Below, in pieces: positions 39,565 through 49,434 of a stretch of DNA of 64,000 bases. Under the pieces are notes generated by a model. That model was not told where the DNA came from. It made no database searches and saw nothing but the letters and a program-made list of their open reading frames with translations. Positions within the stretch are counted from its first letter, which is position 1. The number at the start of each line of letters is the position of its first letter. Source of the DNA: Bowmanella pacifica (GTDB taxonomy: Bacteria > Pseudomonadota > Gammaproteobacteria > Enterobacterales > Alteromonadaceae). The translations under genes and the position numbers were made by a program. The stretch is taken from assembly GCF_014645355.1 (NCBI RefSeq), contig NZ_BMLS01000005.1, positions 186,001 through 250,000 on the forward strand, written 5' to 3'.

Positions 39565-40167
39565 ATGTTTATGAAAGTATTTGTCCTGTTTTTGACACTT
39601 TTTAGCCTGTCCTGCCAAGCTGCGCTGATACGTGCGGATTTTCGTACCGAGTCTAACCTGCCAGACTATCGCAATGGTTTGCCTTTGATATATCAAAGTT
39701 TGGATAAGCAGATTGGCGCTGGTGCTGAGTTGGATAGTGACGATTTTCTGCAAAATCCTGATGGTTGGAGTGGCGGTCGGGTGTGGATGGATTTTGATCC
39801 CATATCCTCTATTTTGACTTTATCTTCCCGCGATGATTGGGATTTTCAAACTTTTGATGCCTGGATGAGCAACATTGTGTTCGCTCAGGCTGGTGAAACT
39901 ATCGCCAATATCGTACTCTTAACCAATAATCTGACCCAAGAAGGATTAGTCCCTGTAATCAATATGACTGATAACAGTCTGCATATAGCTTACAGCGCCA
40001 GTCCCGATGTGTTTTTGTTCAGTGGCGGAAGTGCGACGTTCAAAATTGAAACGAAGCAGTCACAGGGAGTAACGCAGGATATACCTGAACCCACGTCTGC
40101 AATGTTGGTGCTGGCTGGCAGTTTTTTACTGGCTACGCGTCGACGCAAAAGAATCATTCTCCAATGA
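39565..40167 (+). CDS. PEP-CTERM sorting-domain protein
   Basis: A 200-residue exported protein with a signal peptide (residues about 1-22, ending SCQA) and a C-terminal PEP-CTERM tail, IPEPTSAMLVLAGSFLLA then RRRKR. The central domain, with choice-of-anchor-like beta patterns, is not recognised. It is probably processed by an exosortase encoded elsewhere and regulated like the other PEP-CTERM gene. The ATG at 39565 has GAGG 6 nt upstream; ATGs at 39562 and 39571 and a TTG at 39553 are alternatives. Confidence 0.8.
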   Translation: MFMKVFVLFLTLFSLSCQAALIRADFRTESNLPDYRNGLPLIYQSLDKQIGAGAELDSDDFLQNPDGWSGGRVWMDFDPISSILTLSSRDDWDFQTFDAWMSNIVFAQAGETIANIVLLTNNLTQEGLVPVINMTDNSLHIAYSASPDVFLFSGGSATFKIETKQSQGVTQDIPEPTSAMLVLAGSFLLATRRRKRIILQ

Positions 40168-40173
40168 CTTATG

Positions 40174-40199
40174 GCCCTGTTTTAACAGGGCTTTTTTTT
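40174..40199 (+). terminator. Intrinsic terminator of PEP-CTERM gene 2
   Basis: The stem GCCCTGT / ACAGGGC with a TTTA loop is followed by eight T, 6 bp after the stop codon. Confidence 0.92.
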
Positions 40200-40295
40200 C
40201 GGCTGACTGCAGTTTATGGGCAGTTTTGGTAATGAACTTGCTGCGCCAGCTGAGAAAACAGGCGTAGCTGGGTGAATTATTTATTCGCTACGAGG

Positions 40296-40323
40296 AAGAA
40301 AAGGCCAGTGTGATAACTGGCCT
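40296..40323 (-). terminator. Intrinsic terminator of the scoAB operon
   Basis: On the minus strand AGGCCAGT-N6-ACTGGCCT is followed by TTTTCTT, 21 bp after the scoB stop. Confidence 0.8.
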
Positions 40324-40344
40324 GATTAGGGTGACTCAGAGCTA

Positions 40345-41001
40345 TTAGAATTGCATTTCCGGCACATCGCCGTCCACAACCAGCTTGCCAGCTGTTTTTT
40401 GCTTAATTTCCTCTACCGTTACACCTGGTGCGCGTTCTAGTAGGTGGAAAGCATTGTCACGAATTTCCAGCATGGCTAAATCGGTGATAATGCGGTTTAT
40501 GCAATTTACGCCGGTTAATGGCAGTGTGCATTGGTCCAGCAACTTGGAATTGCCGTGTTTGTCGGCATGGGTCATGGTGACAATGATATTCTTCGCGCCG
40601 GCGACCAAATCCATAGCGCCGCCCATCCCTTTGACCAGCTTGCCAGGGATCATCCATGACGCAATATTACCGTTTTGATCCACTTCAAATGCACCTAGTA
40701 CAGTAATGTCCACATGACCACCTCGGATCATGGCAAAACTCTCAGCTGAACTAAAAATAGAGGCACCGGTACTGGCGGTGACGGTTTCTTTACCCGCGTT
40801 GATCATGTCAGCATCGATTTGTTCTTCGGTGGGATAGGGACCCATACCCAATAAGCCATTTTCCGACTGGAGCATTACCGTAATACCGTCTGGCACATAG
40901 TTTGCCGCCAGGGTAGGGATACCAATGCCTAAATTGATATAGCTACCGTCTTTGAATTCTTGCGCCACACGCATGGCGATTTGTTCTCTTGATAGGGCCA
41001 T
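40345..41001 (-). CDS. scoB: 3-oxoacid CoA-transferase subunit B
   Basis: A 218-residue beta subunit of succinyl-CoA:3-ketoacid CoA-transferase, which activates acetoacetate or related 3-oxoacids. The catalytic Glu lies in SENGLLGMGP (about residue 47), and the GIGIPTLAANYVPDG segment precedes it. The ATG at 41001 follows AAGGAGA; the 17 upstream codons overlap scoA and are left out. It lies 10 bp after scoA, and a LysR gene is divergent, pointing to a ligand-controlled catabolic operon. Confidence 0.93.
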   Translation of the reverse strand: MALSREQIAMRVAQEFKDGSYINLGIGIPTLAANYVPDGITVMLQSENGLLGMGPYPTEEQIDADMINAGKETVTASTGASIFSSAESFAMIRGGHVDITVLGAFEVDQNGNIASWMIPGKLVKGMGGAMDLVAGAKNIIVTMTHADKHGNSKLLDQCTLPLTGVNCINRIITDLAMLEIRDNAFHLLERAPGVTVEEIKQKTAGKLVVDGDVPEMQF

Positions 41002-41011
41002 GATGTTCTCC

Positions 41012-41713
41012 TTATGCGCTGCGGGTGACTTTGCGTTCAATACGTTTTTCAAAGCTGCCTTTGATAACGCGATTTACATAAATACCTGGGGTATGAATTT
41101 GGCTGGGGGGAATGTCCCCCGGTTCAACAATTTCTTCCACTTCTACTACGGTTATCTTGCCAGCTGTGGCCGCCATGGGATTGAAGTTTTGTGCGGTGTG
41201 GCGGTAGATGCAATTACCATAACGGTCTGCTTTCCAGGCTTTGACGATGGCAAAGTCACCGGTGATGGAAGGCTCCAAAATATGGGGTCTGCCATTGAAC
41301 TCACGGACTTCTTTGCCTTCACCTACAGGGGTGCCGTAGCCTGTCGCGGTATAGAAGGCCGGAATACCGGCGCCGCCGGCTCGCATTTTCTCAGCCAGCG
41401 TACCCTGGGGAGTGAGTTCCACTTCCAACTCGCCGCTAAGGAGCTGTTTTTCAAACAGCGCGTTTTCCCCTACGTATGAGGCAATCATTTTGCGGATCTG
41501 TCGGTCTTCAAGCAAAACCCCTAAACCAAAACCATCTACGCCACAGTTATTGGATACTACGGTCAGACCGGTTACCCCCATTTTTTTAATTTGGCCAATC
41601 AGGCCCTCGGGAATGCCGCATAGACCAAAACCCCCGGCGATCACCGTCATATTATCTTCCAGTCCGGCCATGGCCTCTTCGTAGCTGGACACCACCTTGT
41701 CAAAACCTGCCAT
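41012..41713 (-). CDS. scoA: 3-oxoacid CoA-transferase subunit A
   Basis: A 233-residue alpha subunit with the CoA-transferase family I signature [16 protein letters not shown] (residues about 25-40), and [16 protein letters not shown] further on. It forms a heterotetramer with ScoB. First gene of a two-gene operon, divergent from a LysR regulator with a dyad in the intergenic space. Confidence 0.93.
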   Translation of the reverse strand: MAGFDKVVSSYEEAMAGLEDNMTVIAGGFGLCGIPEGLIGQIKKMGVTGLTVVSNNCGVDGFGLGVLLEDRQIRKMIASYVGENALFEKQLLSGELEVELTPQGTLAEKMRAGGAGIPAFYTATGYGTPVGEGKEVREFNGRPHILEPSITGDFAIVKAWKADRYGNCIYRHTAQNFNPMAATAGKITVVEVEEIVEPGDIPPSQIHTPGIYVNRVIKGSFEKRIERKVTRSA

Positions 41714-41774
41714 TTGCTTCTCCTGTCTTATGATTATTTGCCTGAATATCAGGGATCACCTTATCAGACACTTG

Positions 41775-41788
41775 CCTCAGTATTGAGG
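41775..41788. promoter_or_regulatory. Dyad between scoA and divergent LysR gene
   Basis: CCTCA-GTAT-TGAGG is a perfect inverted repeat in the 128-bp space between the divergent genes, a plausible LysR-type operator for the adjacent regulator. Confidence 0.4.
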
Positions 41789-41841
41789 AATGTTGTAAAT
41801 ATGTAAAATCAATTTAATTTAAGAATTAATTAATAATATTT

Positions 41842-42774
41842 ATGAATCAGCAGGCGCCTAGCAGTATTTCTATCCGACAATTGCAAATCTTCGTTCAGCT
41901 CGCTGAGAGTCGCTCCTTTGCTGAAGCGGCGCTTCGCTTGCATCTATCTCAACCTGCTCTGTCTATCGCTATCCGTAAATTCGAGGAAACGGTCGGCGGT
42001 AGCCTGTTGTCGCGCAGTACCCGTATGGTTGAGTTGACCCCAGAGGGGAGGGCGTTCCTGCCTATTGCACAGCGTTTATTGCATGACTGGGATGAGGCCT
42101 TTACCGACCTGCATAACTTGTTTGCCATGCAGCGTGGCAAACTGACCATCGCTGCGATGCCGTCCTTTGCCAATAGCTTATTGCCACGCATGTTAAAGCT
42201 GTTTCATCAGCAGCATGCCAATATCAATATCAGCTTATTGGATGTGGTTATGGAAAGGGTAATGGAGGCAGTGCTGGATGGTCGGGCGGAGTTAGGGATT
42301 ATCTTCGAGGCTCAGCATATGCAAGGATTGGAATTCATTCCCTTGGTTGATGATAGTTTTGTGGTATTGGTCAATCCGGAACATCCACTCAGTCAAGAGT
42401 CCGTCTTAACCTGGCCCGATCTGCAGGGGCAAAGCTATGTGGCAATGAATCGGGGGTCTACCATCCGGGCCTGGTGTGAAGAGGCGATAAACCAAGCCGA
42501 TGCACGTATTAACATGGTTGCAGAGGCGAGCCAGCTGTCTACTGTCGGCCAACTGGTCGCTGCGGGTCTTGGCGTCTCTGTAGTGCCGGCTATTTGCCGT
42601 GAAGACATGCTGCGCCGTGGATTGTGCTGCGTGCCTTTGCAACATCAAGGGCCTGCTAAGCGAATTGGGGTTATTCGGCGCATCCGCAGTAACCTATCGG
42701 TACCCGCCACACAGTTTCTGACTTTGCTGCTGGAGAACTTTGCCGTTCAGACCGCGTCAGACAACTCGCCTTAG
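41842..42774 (+). CDS. LysR-family regulator, probably of scoAB
   Basis: A 310-residue LysR protein. An N-terminal HTH (SISIRQLQIFVQLAESRSFAEAALRLHLSQPALSIAIRKFE-type, residues about 5-65) is followed by an effector domain (about 95-300). Its divergent position to scoAB is the classical arrangement for a LysR gene and its target, so control of 3-oxoacid catabolism is inferred. The effector is unknown. Confidence 0.87.
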   Translation: MNQQAPSSISIRQLQIFVQLAESRSFAEAALRLHLSQPALSIAIRKFEETVGGSLLSRSTRMVELTPEGRAFLPIAQRLLHDWDEAFTDLHNLFAMQRGKLTIAAMPSFANSLLPRMLKLFHQQHANINISLLDVVMERVMEAVLDGRAELGIIFEAQHMQGLEFIPLVDDSFVVLVNPEHPLSQESVLTWPDLQGQSYVAMNRGSTIRAWCEEAINQADARINMVAEASQLSTVGQLVAAGLGVSVVPAICREDMLRRGLCCVPLQHQGPAKRIGVIRRIRSNLSVPATQFLTLLLENFAVQTASDNSP

Positions 42775-42784
42775 TTAAGCGGAG

Positions 42785-43549
42785 TTACCATTTTTTCTTA
42801 GGGGCAAATAACTCATCCAGATCGTCTCGCTCGGCATCCTGCCGCTTGGCTCGATCGGCTGCGTTGGCGTTGCGCAGATTGTCTTTGATGCTCTGTAATT
42901 GTTCTTCAAGCTCTCGGCGCTTGTTAATTACATACTCATCGGGATTGGGCTGGGCACTGAGGGCGGCAATGGCCTTCTCAAAATACTGTCTGGCTGAACC
43001 AAGCATATTACTCTGTATCGCACCCCTAGCACGTTTTCCTAAGGTTTCTACGTTGACCTTCAACTGCAAACGTTCCAGGCGTTTGTCTTCCTCAATAAAC
43101 ACGTGAGTGTCTACTTTACCCTTGGAGTTTTCTGAACGAAGCAGGGTACGAAGTTTCTTTATCCCCTGAATTAACACTATGATTTGCTTGTCATTGTCAG
43201 GTAACAGGAAATGGTCACTGGGGGGCGCCAGTTGTTCAGGCTTGGTGGCCTCAACCCGGTCTTGAGCGTCTTTCACCCGCTGTTTAATATCCAGTGCCTT
43301 GGGGTTGAGTTCGTACATAGTTTGCAGGGCGTTGTGCACACGTTTGTGCAAGATCAATATCAATTGCTGGGAAACCGGCATCTGTGCGGCGGCCATCAGC
43401 GCATCTTCAGTCTCATCGACAATAGATTTTTGCTTGGCCAATTCGGCACGCCTTTCCGCTTCAACCTGCTCTTTATGCTGTTGAATGGCGTTGATGACTA
43501 TGGCCACAATGACCAAAGCCACGATCAAAATGATGACAGTGGTAAACAT
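42785..43549 (-). CDS. Membrane-anchored coiled-coil protein, unknown function
   Basis: A 254-residue protein with a single N-terminal transmembrane helix (residues about 4-23), then a long charged helical region rich in Lys, Glu and Arg with predicted coiled coils (about 25-50, 150-240). It ends in an acidic segment (RDDLDELF) and FAPKKKW. I do not recognise a named family. It is followed upstream by a small histidine-kinase-like gene (same strand, 44 bp apart) and may be cotranscribed with it. Confidence 0.75.
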   Translation of the reverse strand: MFTTVIILIVALVIVAIVINAIQQHKEQVEAERRAELAKQKSIVDETEDALMAAAQMPVSQQLILILHKRVHNALQTMYELNPKALDIKQRVKDAQDRVEATKPEQLAPPSDHFLLPDNDKQIIVLIQGIKKLRTLLRSENSKGKVDTHVFIEEDKRLERLQLKVNVETLGKRARGAIQSNMLGSARQYFEKAIAALSAQPNPDEYVINKRRELEEQLQSIKDNLRNANAADRAKRQDAERDDLDELFAPKKKW

Positions 43550-43593
43550 ATAATCGTCACTTTCTTGTTATTATAACCGCTTGGCAGGGCATA

Positions 43594-44292
43594 TTAAGGT
43601 AATCTCAGGGTAAACACACTGCCGCCCAATATACCACCGTTTTCCAGATGGATAGATCCATGACGCCCGTTATTGCTGTGAGCCTGGGCTATCATGCGAG
43701 CAAAAAATAATCCCAATCCCGTGCGTCCGCTGGCAATATCAAATTCGTGCATCGCACTGTTGCCGGCCAGCAGCATACTTTGTGGGTATCCCGGACCGTC
43801 ATCTTCGATACGAAAGCAAAGATAACCGTCCTGTTCAAAAGTACTCAGCTTTAACTGATGTTGGCTGTAACGCAAGGCGTTGATCAATATGTCATTGAGC
43901 AGCACATTAATCAGGTCGGCATCCAGATACCAGGCAACATCTTCTTCTACATCAACGTCTAACTGCATTTTTTTGTTGGCAACGTAGCCTTCATTGGTGG
44001 CCAGCAGATCATCAACAATATCGCCGATATAATGCTCATCAACGCTAATGGGAAGGTTTTGTTTTTCTGCCCGGTATAAAGATAACAGCTGCATCAGACC
44101 GGTATTCAGACGAAAAGCCTCATATTGCAAGCTGGCCAGGTTTTCGCTGATTTCTGGGTTGCCTTGAGGCATCATCTGACTGAGGTTCTCAATGGACTGT
44201 AGTAACAGAAACAAGGAATTTTTCATGTCATGGACCCCGGCTGCCAGTACAGACGAGAAATCGATCAGCGTTGATGAGGTTGGCATGGTCAC
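43594..44292 (-). CDS. Small soluble histidine kinase-like protein
   Basis: A 232-residue protein consisting of a dimerisation/phosphoacceptor helix with GVHDMKNSLFLLLQSIE (His about residue 21) and a HATPase domain. The N box is LNDILINALRYS, the G1 box DDGPGYP and the G2 box GRTGLGLFFARMIA. It has no signal peptide, membrane segment or sensor domain, so the input must come from a partner. No response regulator is adjacent; the TPR-type regulator at 27272-28894 is an unlinked candidate. It is divergent from cysB. Confidence 0.82.
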   Translation of the reverse strand: MTMPTSSTLIDFSSVLAAGVHDMKNSLFLLLQSIENLSQMMPQGNPEISENLASLQYEAFRLNTGLMQLLSLYRAEKQNLPISVDEHYIGDIVDDLLATNEGYVANKKMQLDVDVEEDVAWYLDADLINVLLNDILINALRYSQHQLKLSTFEQDGYLCFRIEDDGPGYPQSMLLAGNSAMHEFDIASGRTGLGLFFARMIAQAHSNNGRHGSIHLENGGILGGSVFTLRLP

Positions 44293-44425
44293 TACTACCC
44301 GGAAAAGATGTTCTGATTTATACCAATAATGTCACAGCAGGGAAAGCCAGTTACCTTGCCTGACAATTGGTTATCGTCCGAAAACGAACAAAACCGCGTA
44401 TTTATCTAAAATTTTATGGAATTAA

Positions 44426-45463
<1,038 letters not shown>

Positions 45464-45484
45464 GTTTGGGCTCACTGTTTTAAG

Positions 45485-45525
45485 GCATAAGGGGAGATAG
45501 GAATATCTCCCCTTATGCATTTTTA
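45485..45525 (+). terminator. Intrinsic terminator of cysB
   Basis: A perfect 15-bp stem GCATAAGGGGAGATA / TATCTCCCCTTATGC with a GGAA loop is followed by ATTTTT. Confidence 0.88.
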
Positions 45526-45526
45526 A

Positions 45527-45588
45527 GCCCGGTAAAGAAACGGCTTAACACTCGATGATATTAACTGCCAATCCACCGCGAGCCGTTG
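45527..45588 (-). pseudogene. Relic 3' end of an sdaA-like gene
   Basis: On the minus strand this encodes [13 protein letters not shown] and a stop, the same last 13 residues as the intact sdaA at 45714 but through different synonymous codons. The 24 bp covering the stop region and downstream are identical in both copies (45527-45550 and 45696-45719). The upstream body of this second copy is missing. Confidence 0.75.
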
Positions 45589-45713
45589 ACTAGTTTGCGC
45601 TGCCGCTCGTCCCTGTGCGGCAGCTTGTCCATCCGCCTTCGCCCTGGCGATAAAGTGTGATTTATCTTGTGCTACGGCGGCTGGCCGGGCGTCCTGCCCG
45701 GTAAAGAAACGGC

Positions 45714-47087
45714 TTAACATTCGATGATATTAACCGCCAGTCCGCCTCTTGCCGTTTCTTTGTACTTAGATTTCATATCGTTGCCGGTGTCCCACATGGT
45801 TTTGATGACTTTATCCAGTGACACTTTATGCTCACCGCTACCGCGCATAGCTAAGCGAGCGGCGTTGATGGCTTTGATGGCACCCATAGCGTTGCGCTCA
45901 ATGCAGGGCACTTGGACCAAACCGCCAACAGGATCGCAAGTCAGGCCTAAATTGTGCTCCATACCAATTTCGGCGGCATTTTCTACCGCGGACACACTGG
46001 CCCCCAGTATTTCAGTCAGTGCCCCGGCGGCCATGGAGCAGGCTACGCCCACTTCTCCCTGACAACCCACTTCAGCACCTGAGATGGAGGCATTCTTTTT
46101 ATACAAAATACCTATTGCCGCAGCTGTTAGCAGGTAACGTACCGCTGTGTCTTCGTCCACCGGACGGACAAATTTGTCAAAGTAGCAAAGTACCGCGGGA
46201 ATAATGCCGGCCGCGCCATTGGTGGGGGCGGTGACCACCCGGCTACCTGCTGCATTCTCTTCATTAACGGCCAGGGCAAAAAGATTCACCCAATCCATGG
46301 CGGCCATGGGGTCGGCACTTTTTTCGTTTTGCAGTTTACGGTACAGATCTGGTGCTCGACGTCTGACCTTCAGACCGCCAGGCAAAATGCCTTCGGTCAT
46401 CTTGCCTTTTTCTACACAGGCCGCCATAACCTGCCAGATATGCCAAAGCTTGGCGCGAATTTCCTTTTCACTCTGAAACACCTGTTCGTTTTTTAGCATC
46501 AGGGTGCTGATACGCATACCATGTTCTTTACAATGGGCCATTAGCTCGGCAGCGGTTTCAAAGGGGAAGGGCACGGGTTGTTCATCATGCTTCAGTGCCG
46601 TGGCTTTTTCTTCCTCGAAATCTTCTTCCTTAATAATAAAGCCGCCACCGATACTGTAATAGGTTTGGCTGGCCAGTAGCTCTTCACCTTCATAAGCAAA
46701 AAATGTCAGGCCATTGGAATGTAGCTTAAGGGTTTTGCGGCGGTGGAAGACAATAGCTCCTTCACGTGGAAAACTAACCTGCTTTTCGCCGCCCAGATTA
46801 ATCTGCTGGGTGTTGTCTATCTCTGCCAGCATGGCATCGACCTGATCTACATCCACGGTTTCTGGATCATGGCCAAGTAAACCCAAGATAGCCGCTTTGC
46901 CTGTGCCATGCCCTTTGCCGGTTTGACCCAGTGACCCATATAATTCTGTTTTGACAAAGTCGGTGCGCGTAAACAGACCCCGGTCTTTGAGATCCTGTAA
47001 AAAAGCTTTGGCTGCACGCATCGGGCCGACCGTATGGGAGCTGGACGGGCCGATGCCGACACTGAACATGTCAAATACACTGATCAT
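45714..47087 (-). CDS. sdaA: L-serine ammonia-lyase (L-serine deaminase)
   Basis: A 457-residue iron-sulfur enzyme that deaminates L-serine to pyruvate. The N-terminus [23 protein letters not shown] is the family hallmark, and the catalytic core has [21 protein letters not shown] and [20 protein letters not shown] with the cluster cysteines. The frame is open about 100 codons upstream into the nudix gene, but the ATG at 47087 gives the normal start and length. The neighbours nudix and pabB are in the same order as in E. coli. A relic second 3' end lies just downstream. Confidence 0.95.
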   Translation of the reverse strand: MISVFDMFSVGIGPSSSHTVGPMRAAKAFLQDLKDRGLFTRTDFVKTELYGSLGQTGKGHGTGKAAILGLLGHDPETVDVDQVDAMLAEIDNTQQINLGGEKQVSFPREGAIVFHRRKTLKLHSNGLTFFAYEGEELLASQTYYSIGGGFIIKEEDFEEEKATALKHDEQPVPFPFETAAELMAHCKEHGMRISTLMLKNEQVFQSEKEIRAKLWHIWQVMAACVEKGKMTEGILPGGLKVRRRAPDLYRKLQNEKSADPMAAMDWVNLFALAVNEENAAGSRVVTAPTNGAAGIIPAVLCYFDKFVRPVDEDTAVRYLLTAAAIGILYKKNASISGAEVGCQGEVGVACSMAAGALTEILGASVSAVENAAEIGMEHNLGLTCDPVGGLVQVPCIERNAMGAIKAINAARLAMRGSGEHKVSLDKVIKTMWDTGNDMKSKYKETARGGLAVNIIEC

Positions 47088-47277
47088 AGGGTTCTCATTT
47101 AAAAATTCTTGTAACTGTCCAATATTGACTATTCTGGTCAATCTGACAAACAGACAAAAGTAATCCACCGGATTAGAAAAGTTAATCTGATGTAAAGTTT
47201 TCTGTGGTTGGGTTTGCCAGGTGCGATGGCGTACTGTTCGTACTAAAGGAAAAAGCGATAAAACAAAACGATGTGGC

Positions 47278-47844
47278 TTACTCCAGGTGATTGGCCAGGT
47301 TGCGCACAAACGCCGCCGTAGCTCCCCAGATATGTTGGTTTTGCCAATGAATAAAATAAACGGGGTGGGGGATGCCGCGACGTTCGGCAACATGGATCAT
47401 ATGGTTTTGCTTATTCATCAGATAGCTCAGAGGTACCTCAAAAACCGACGCCACTTCGTTATGGTCGGGCACTAATACCTTCGGCGGTGGCAACAAACCG
47501 ATAAAAGGGGTGACTTCATAGCCACTGATGGTGCGATAGCGGGGCAGTTGGCCGACAATCTCGACATTACTGGTATCTATACCGATTTCTTCGCGAGTCT
47601 CGCGCAGGGCCGTGTCCAGTAAATCAGTATCGCTTTGTTCCTGCCGTCCTCCGGGAAAGCTGACCTGGCCGGCATGGTGTTTTAAATGGCTGGCTCTGCG
47701 AGTAAATAATAAAGTGAGTTCGTCCCGCTCAATAATAGGCATTAATACGGCGGCAGGGCTGCCGGGCCTTCGCAGTGGAAAATCTGCCTCGCCGCCCACC
47801 TGGCGGACATGATGAAATCGATTCAGAAACTCGCTCTTGAGCAT
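47278..47844 (-). CDS. Nudix hydrolase, NudL/YeaB-type CoA pyrophosphatase
   Basis: A 188-residue nudix hydrolase. The box [24 protein letters not shown] fits GX5EX7REUXEEXGU (residues about 67-89, with the final U as Ile), and the upstream signature [19 protein letters not shown] is the CoA-specific UPF0035 motif. It probably cleaves CoA or its oxidised forms. It sits between pabB and sdaA as in E. coli (nudL). It starts 25 bp after the pabB stop. Confidence 0.9.
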   Translation of the reverse strand: MLKSEFLNRFHHVRQVGGEADFPLRRPGSPAAVLMPIIERDELTLLFTRRASHLKHHAGQVSFPGGRQEQSDTDLLDTALRETREEIGIDTSNVEIVGQLPRYRTISGYEVTPFIGLLPPPKVLVPDHNEVASVFEVPLSYLMNKQNHMIHVAERRGIPHPVYFIHWQNQHIWGATAAFVRNLANHLE

Positions 47845-47869
47845 AGTGTGTGGCTGACTCCCTTAGTGA

Positions 47870-49258
47870 TTACTCCTTGTCTGACCTGCCTGAAGCGGAA
47901 ACAGTTGCTAACACCGGCAGAATTTTATTCACTTTGTGCAGGGTTTCCTGATATTCGGCCTGCGGCTGTGAATCTAATACGATACCGCCGCCTGCCCAGC
48001 AGTGAATACGTTGATTTTCACATATCAGCGTACGGATACAGATGCTGGTGTCCATACGACCCTGGGCGGATAGATACCCAATGCTGCCACAGTACAAATG
48101 ACGAGAGTGGGGTTCAAGCTCGTCAATCACCTGCATAGCCCGTATTTTTGGTGCCCCGGTAATAGATCCACCGGGAAAGGCGCCGCGCAACAAATCCACT
48201 GCTGATGCTTCGGGGTTCAGCTTTCCCTCTACGGTGCTGACCAGGTGGTGCACAGCCGGGAAGCTTTCAATATCAAACAGCTTTGGCACGTTTACCGAAC
48301 CGCTTTGGCAGTGCTTGCTTAAATCGTTGCGCAATAGGTCCACAATCATCAGGTTTTCGGCACGGTCTTTGTCGGCCTGACGCAATTCGTTGGCGAGGAT
48401 CGCATCCTGCGCAGCGTCCTGGTGTCTGGGACGAGTGCCTTTAATCGGCTTGGTTTGCACCTTATCGCCGTCGACCAATAAAAATCGCTCCGGCGACAAA
48501 CTCAAAATTGCGGTGTTGGCTAAACGCATAAAGGCCGAAAAGGGCGCTTGATTACTGGCGCGCAGGGTCAGATAGGCCAGCCACTCATCACCCTGATAAG
48601 GAGCGCTAAAGCGCTGCGCCAAATTGACCTGGTAGCAATCACCTGCGAGCAGGTAGTCATGAATGCGTGCTAACTTTTGCAGATATTCTGCCTCACTCAT
48701 ATTGGCTTGCCAGTCGCCGGTTAAGCTAAATTTACCGGCGTTTTTGGCTGGTTTATCTAGCTGTGCTATTAGTTCCTCTGCACTGGGGGCTGGGTGATCA
48801 GGGTGCGCATAAAGCCGGGTTTGACCTGTGTGATTGTCTTTCACCACAGCCCAGCTATAAAAACCCACCGCCATATCCGGTGCCTGAATGTCTTTTTCGG
48901 CCTTGGCGGGTAAGACTTCAAAACAGCGGCCCAGATCGTAGCTAAAATACCCTGCTGCGCCGCAGGTAAAAGGGGCATTAAGGTGTTCGATATCAGGGAA
49001 TAATGCGCTGTTTAATGCGTCCACCAGACTAAGCGGATCCGCGCTTCGGTATTCAACACTGTCGGTGCTGCGCTGCCATATCTGGCTTGTCCCCTCGAAG
49101 GTTTGGATATGGGCAACCGGGTTGGCCAGCAGAATATCGTAGCGTCCGTTTTCATGTTGGCTTTGCGCAGAGTCCAGCAATAGGGCCCAGGGCTGATGGG
49201 CAAAATGCGCAAACAGATTCAGAATGGGTAAGTTATCAGGTAGTAACGTGGTATTCAC
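47870..49258 (-). CDS. pabB: Aminodeoxychorismate synthase component I
   Basis: A 462-residue chorismate-using enzyme of folate (p-aminobenzoate) synthesis. Conserved chorismate-binding segments are PIKGTRPRHQDAAQD, ENLMIVDLLRNDLS, FPGGSITGAPKIRAMQ and the C-terminal GGGIVLDSQPQAEYQET. I place the start at the GTG at 49258 (NTTLLPDN...), which has GGGA upstream; an ATG eight codons further up (49282) or a TTG (49291) is possible. First gene of the pabB-nudix-sdaA group. Confidence 0.93.
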   Translation of the reverse strand: MNTTLLPDNLPILNLFAHFAHQPWALLLDSAQSQHENGRYDILLANPVAHIQTFEGTSQIWQRSTDSVEYRSADPLSLVDALNSALFPDIEHLNAPFTCGAAGYFSYDLGRCFEVLPAKAEKDIQAPDMAVGFYSWAVVKDNHTGQTRLYAHPDHPAPSAEELIAQLDKPAKNAGKFSLTGDWQANMSEAEYLQKLARIHDYLLAGDCYQVNLAQRFSAPYQGDEWLAYLTLRASNQAPFSAFMRLANTAILSLSPERFLLVDGDKVQTKPIKGTRPRHQDAAQDAILANELRQADKDRAENLMIVDLLRNDLSKHCQSGSVNVPKLFDIESFPAVHHLVSTVEGKLNPEASAVDLLRGAFPGGSITGAPKIRAMQVIDELEPHSRHLYCGSIGYLSAQGRMDTSICIRTLICENQRIHCWAGGGIVLDSQPQAEYQETLHKVNKILPVLATVSASGRSDKE

Positions 49259-49434
49259 AAGATTCCCAAAAAGGCATGGCATCCAGACCAAAGGCTAATC
49301 AGATACAGGCTATCCGGCCTTGGTCGCCGCGGCTAATGGGAGTATCATACTGCAACAACAAGAAAGACCAAGCAGGTAGCCGCATTGAAGGTTACCGAGT
49401 GTGTAAAAATCAGACAACGCGATGAGGCAAAAGC

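Noticed and set aside
45523-45720. 65-codon minus-strand frame between cysB and sdaA
   Set aside because: It covers the sdaA relic in another frame and is compositionally unlike a protein.
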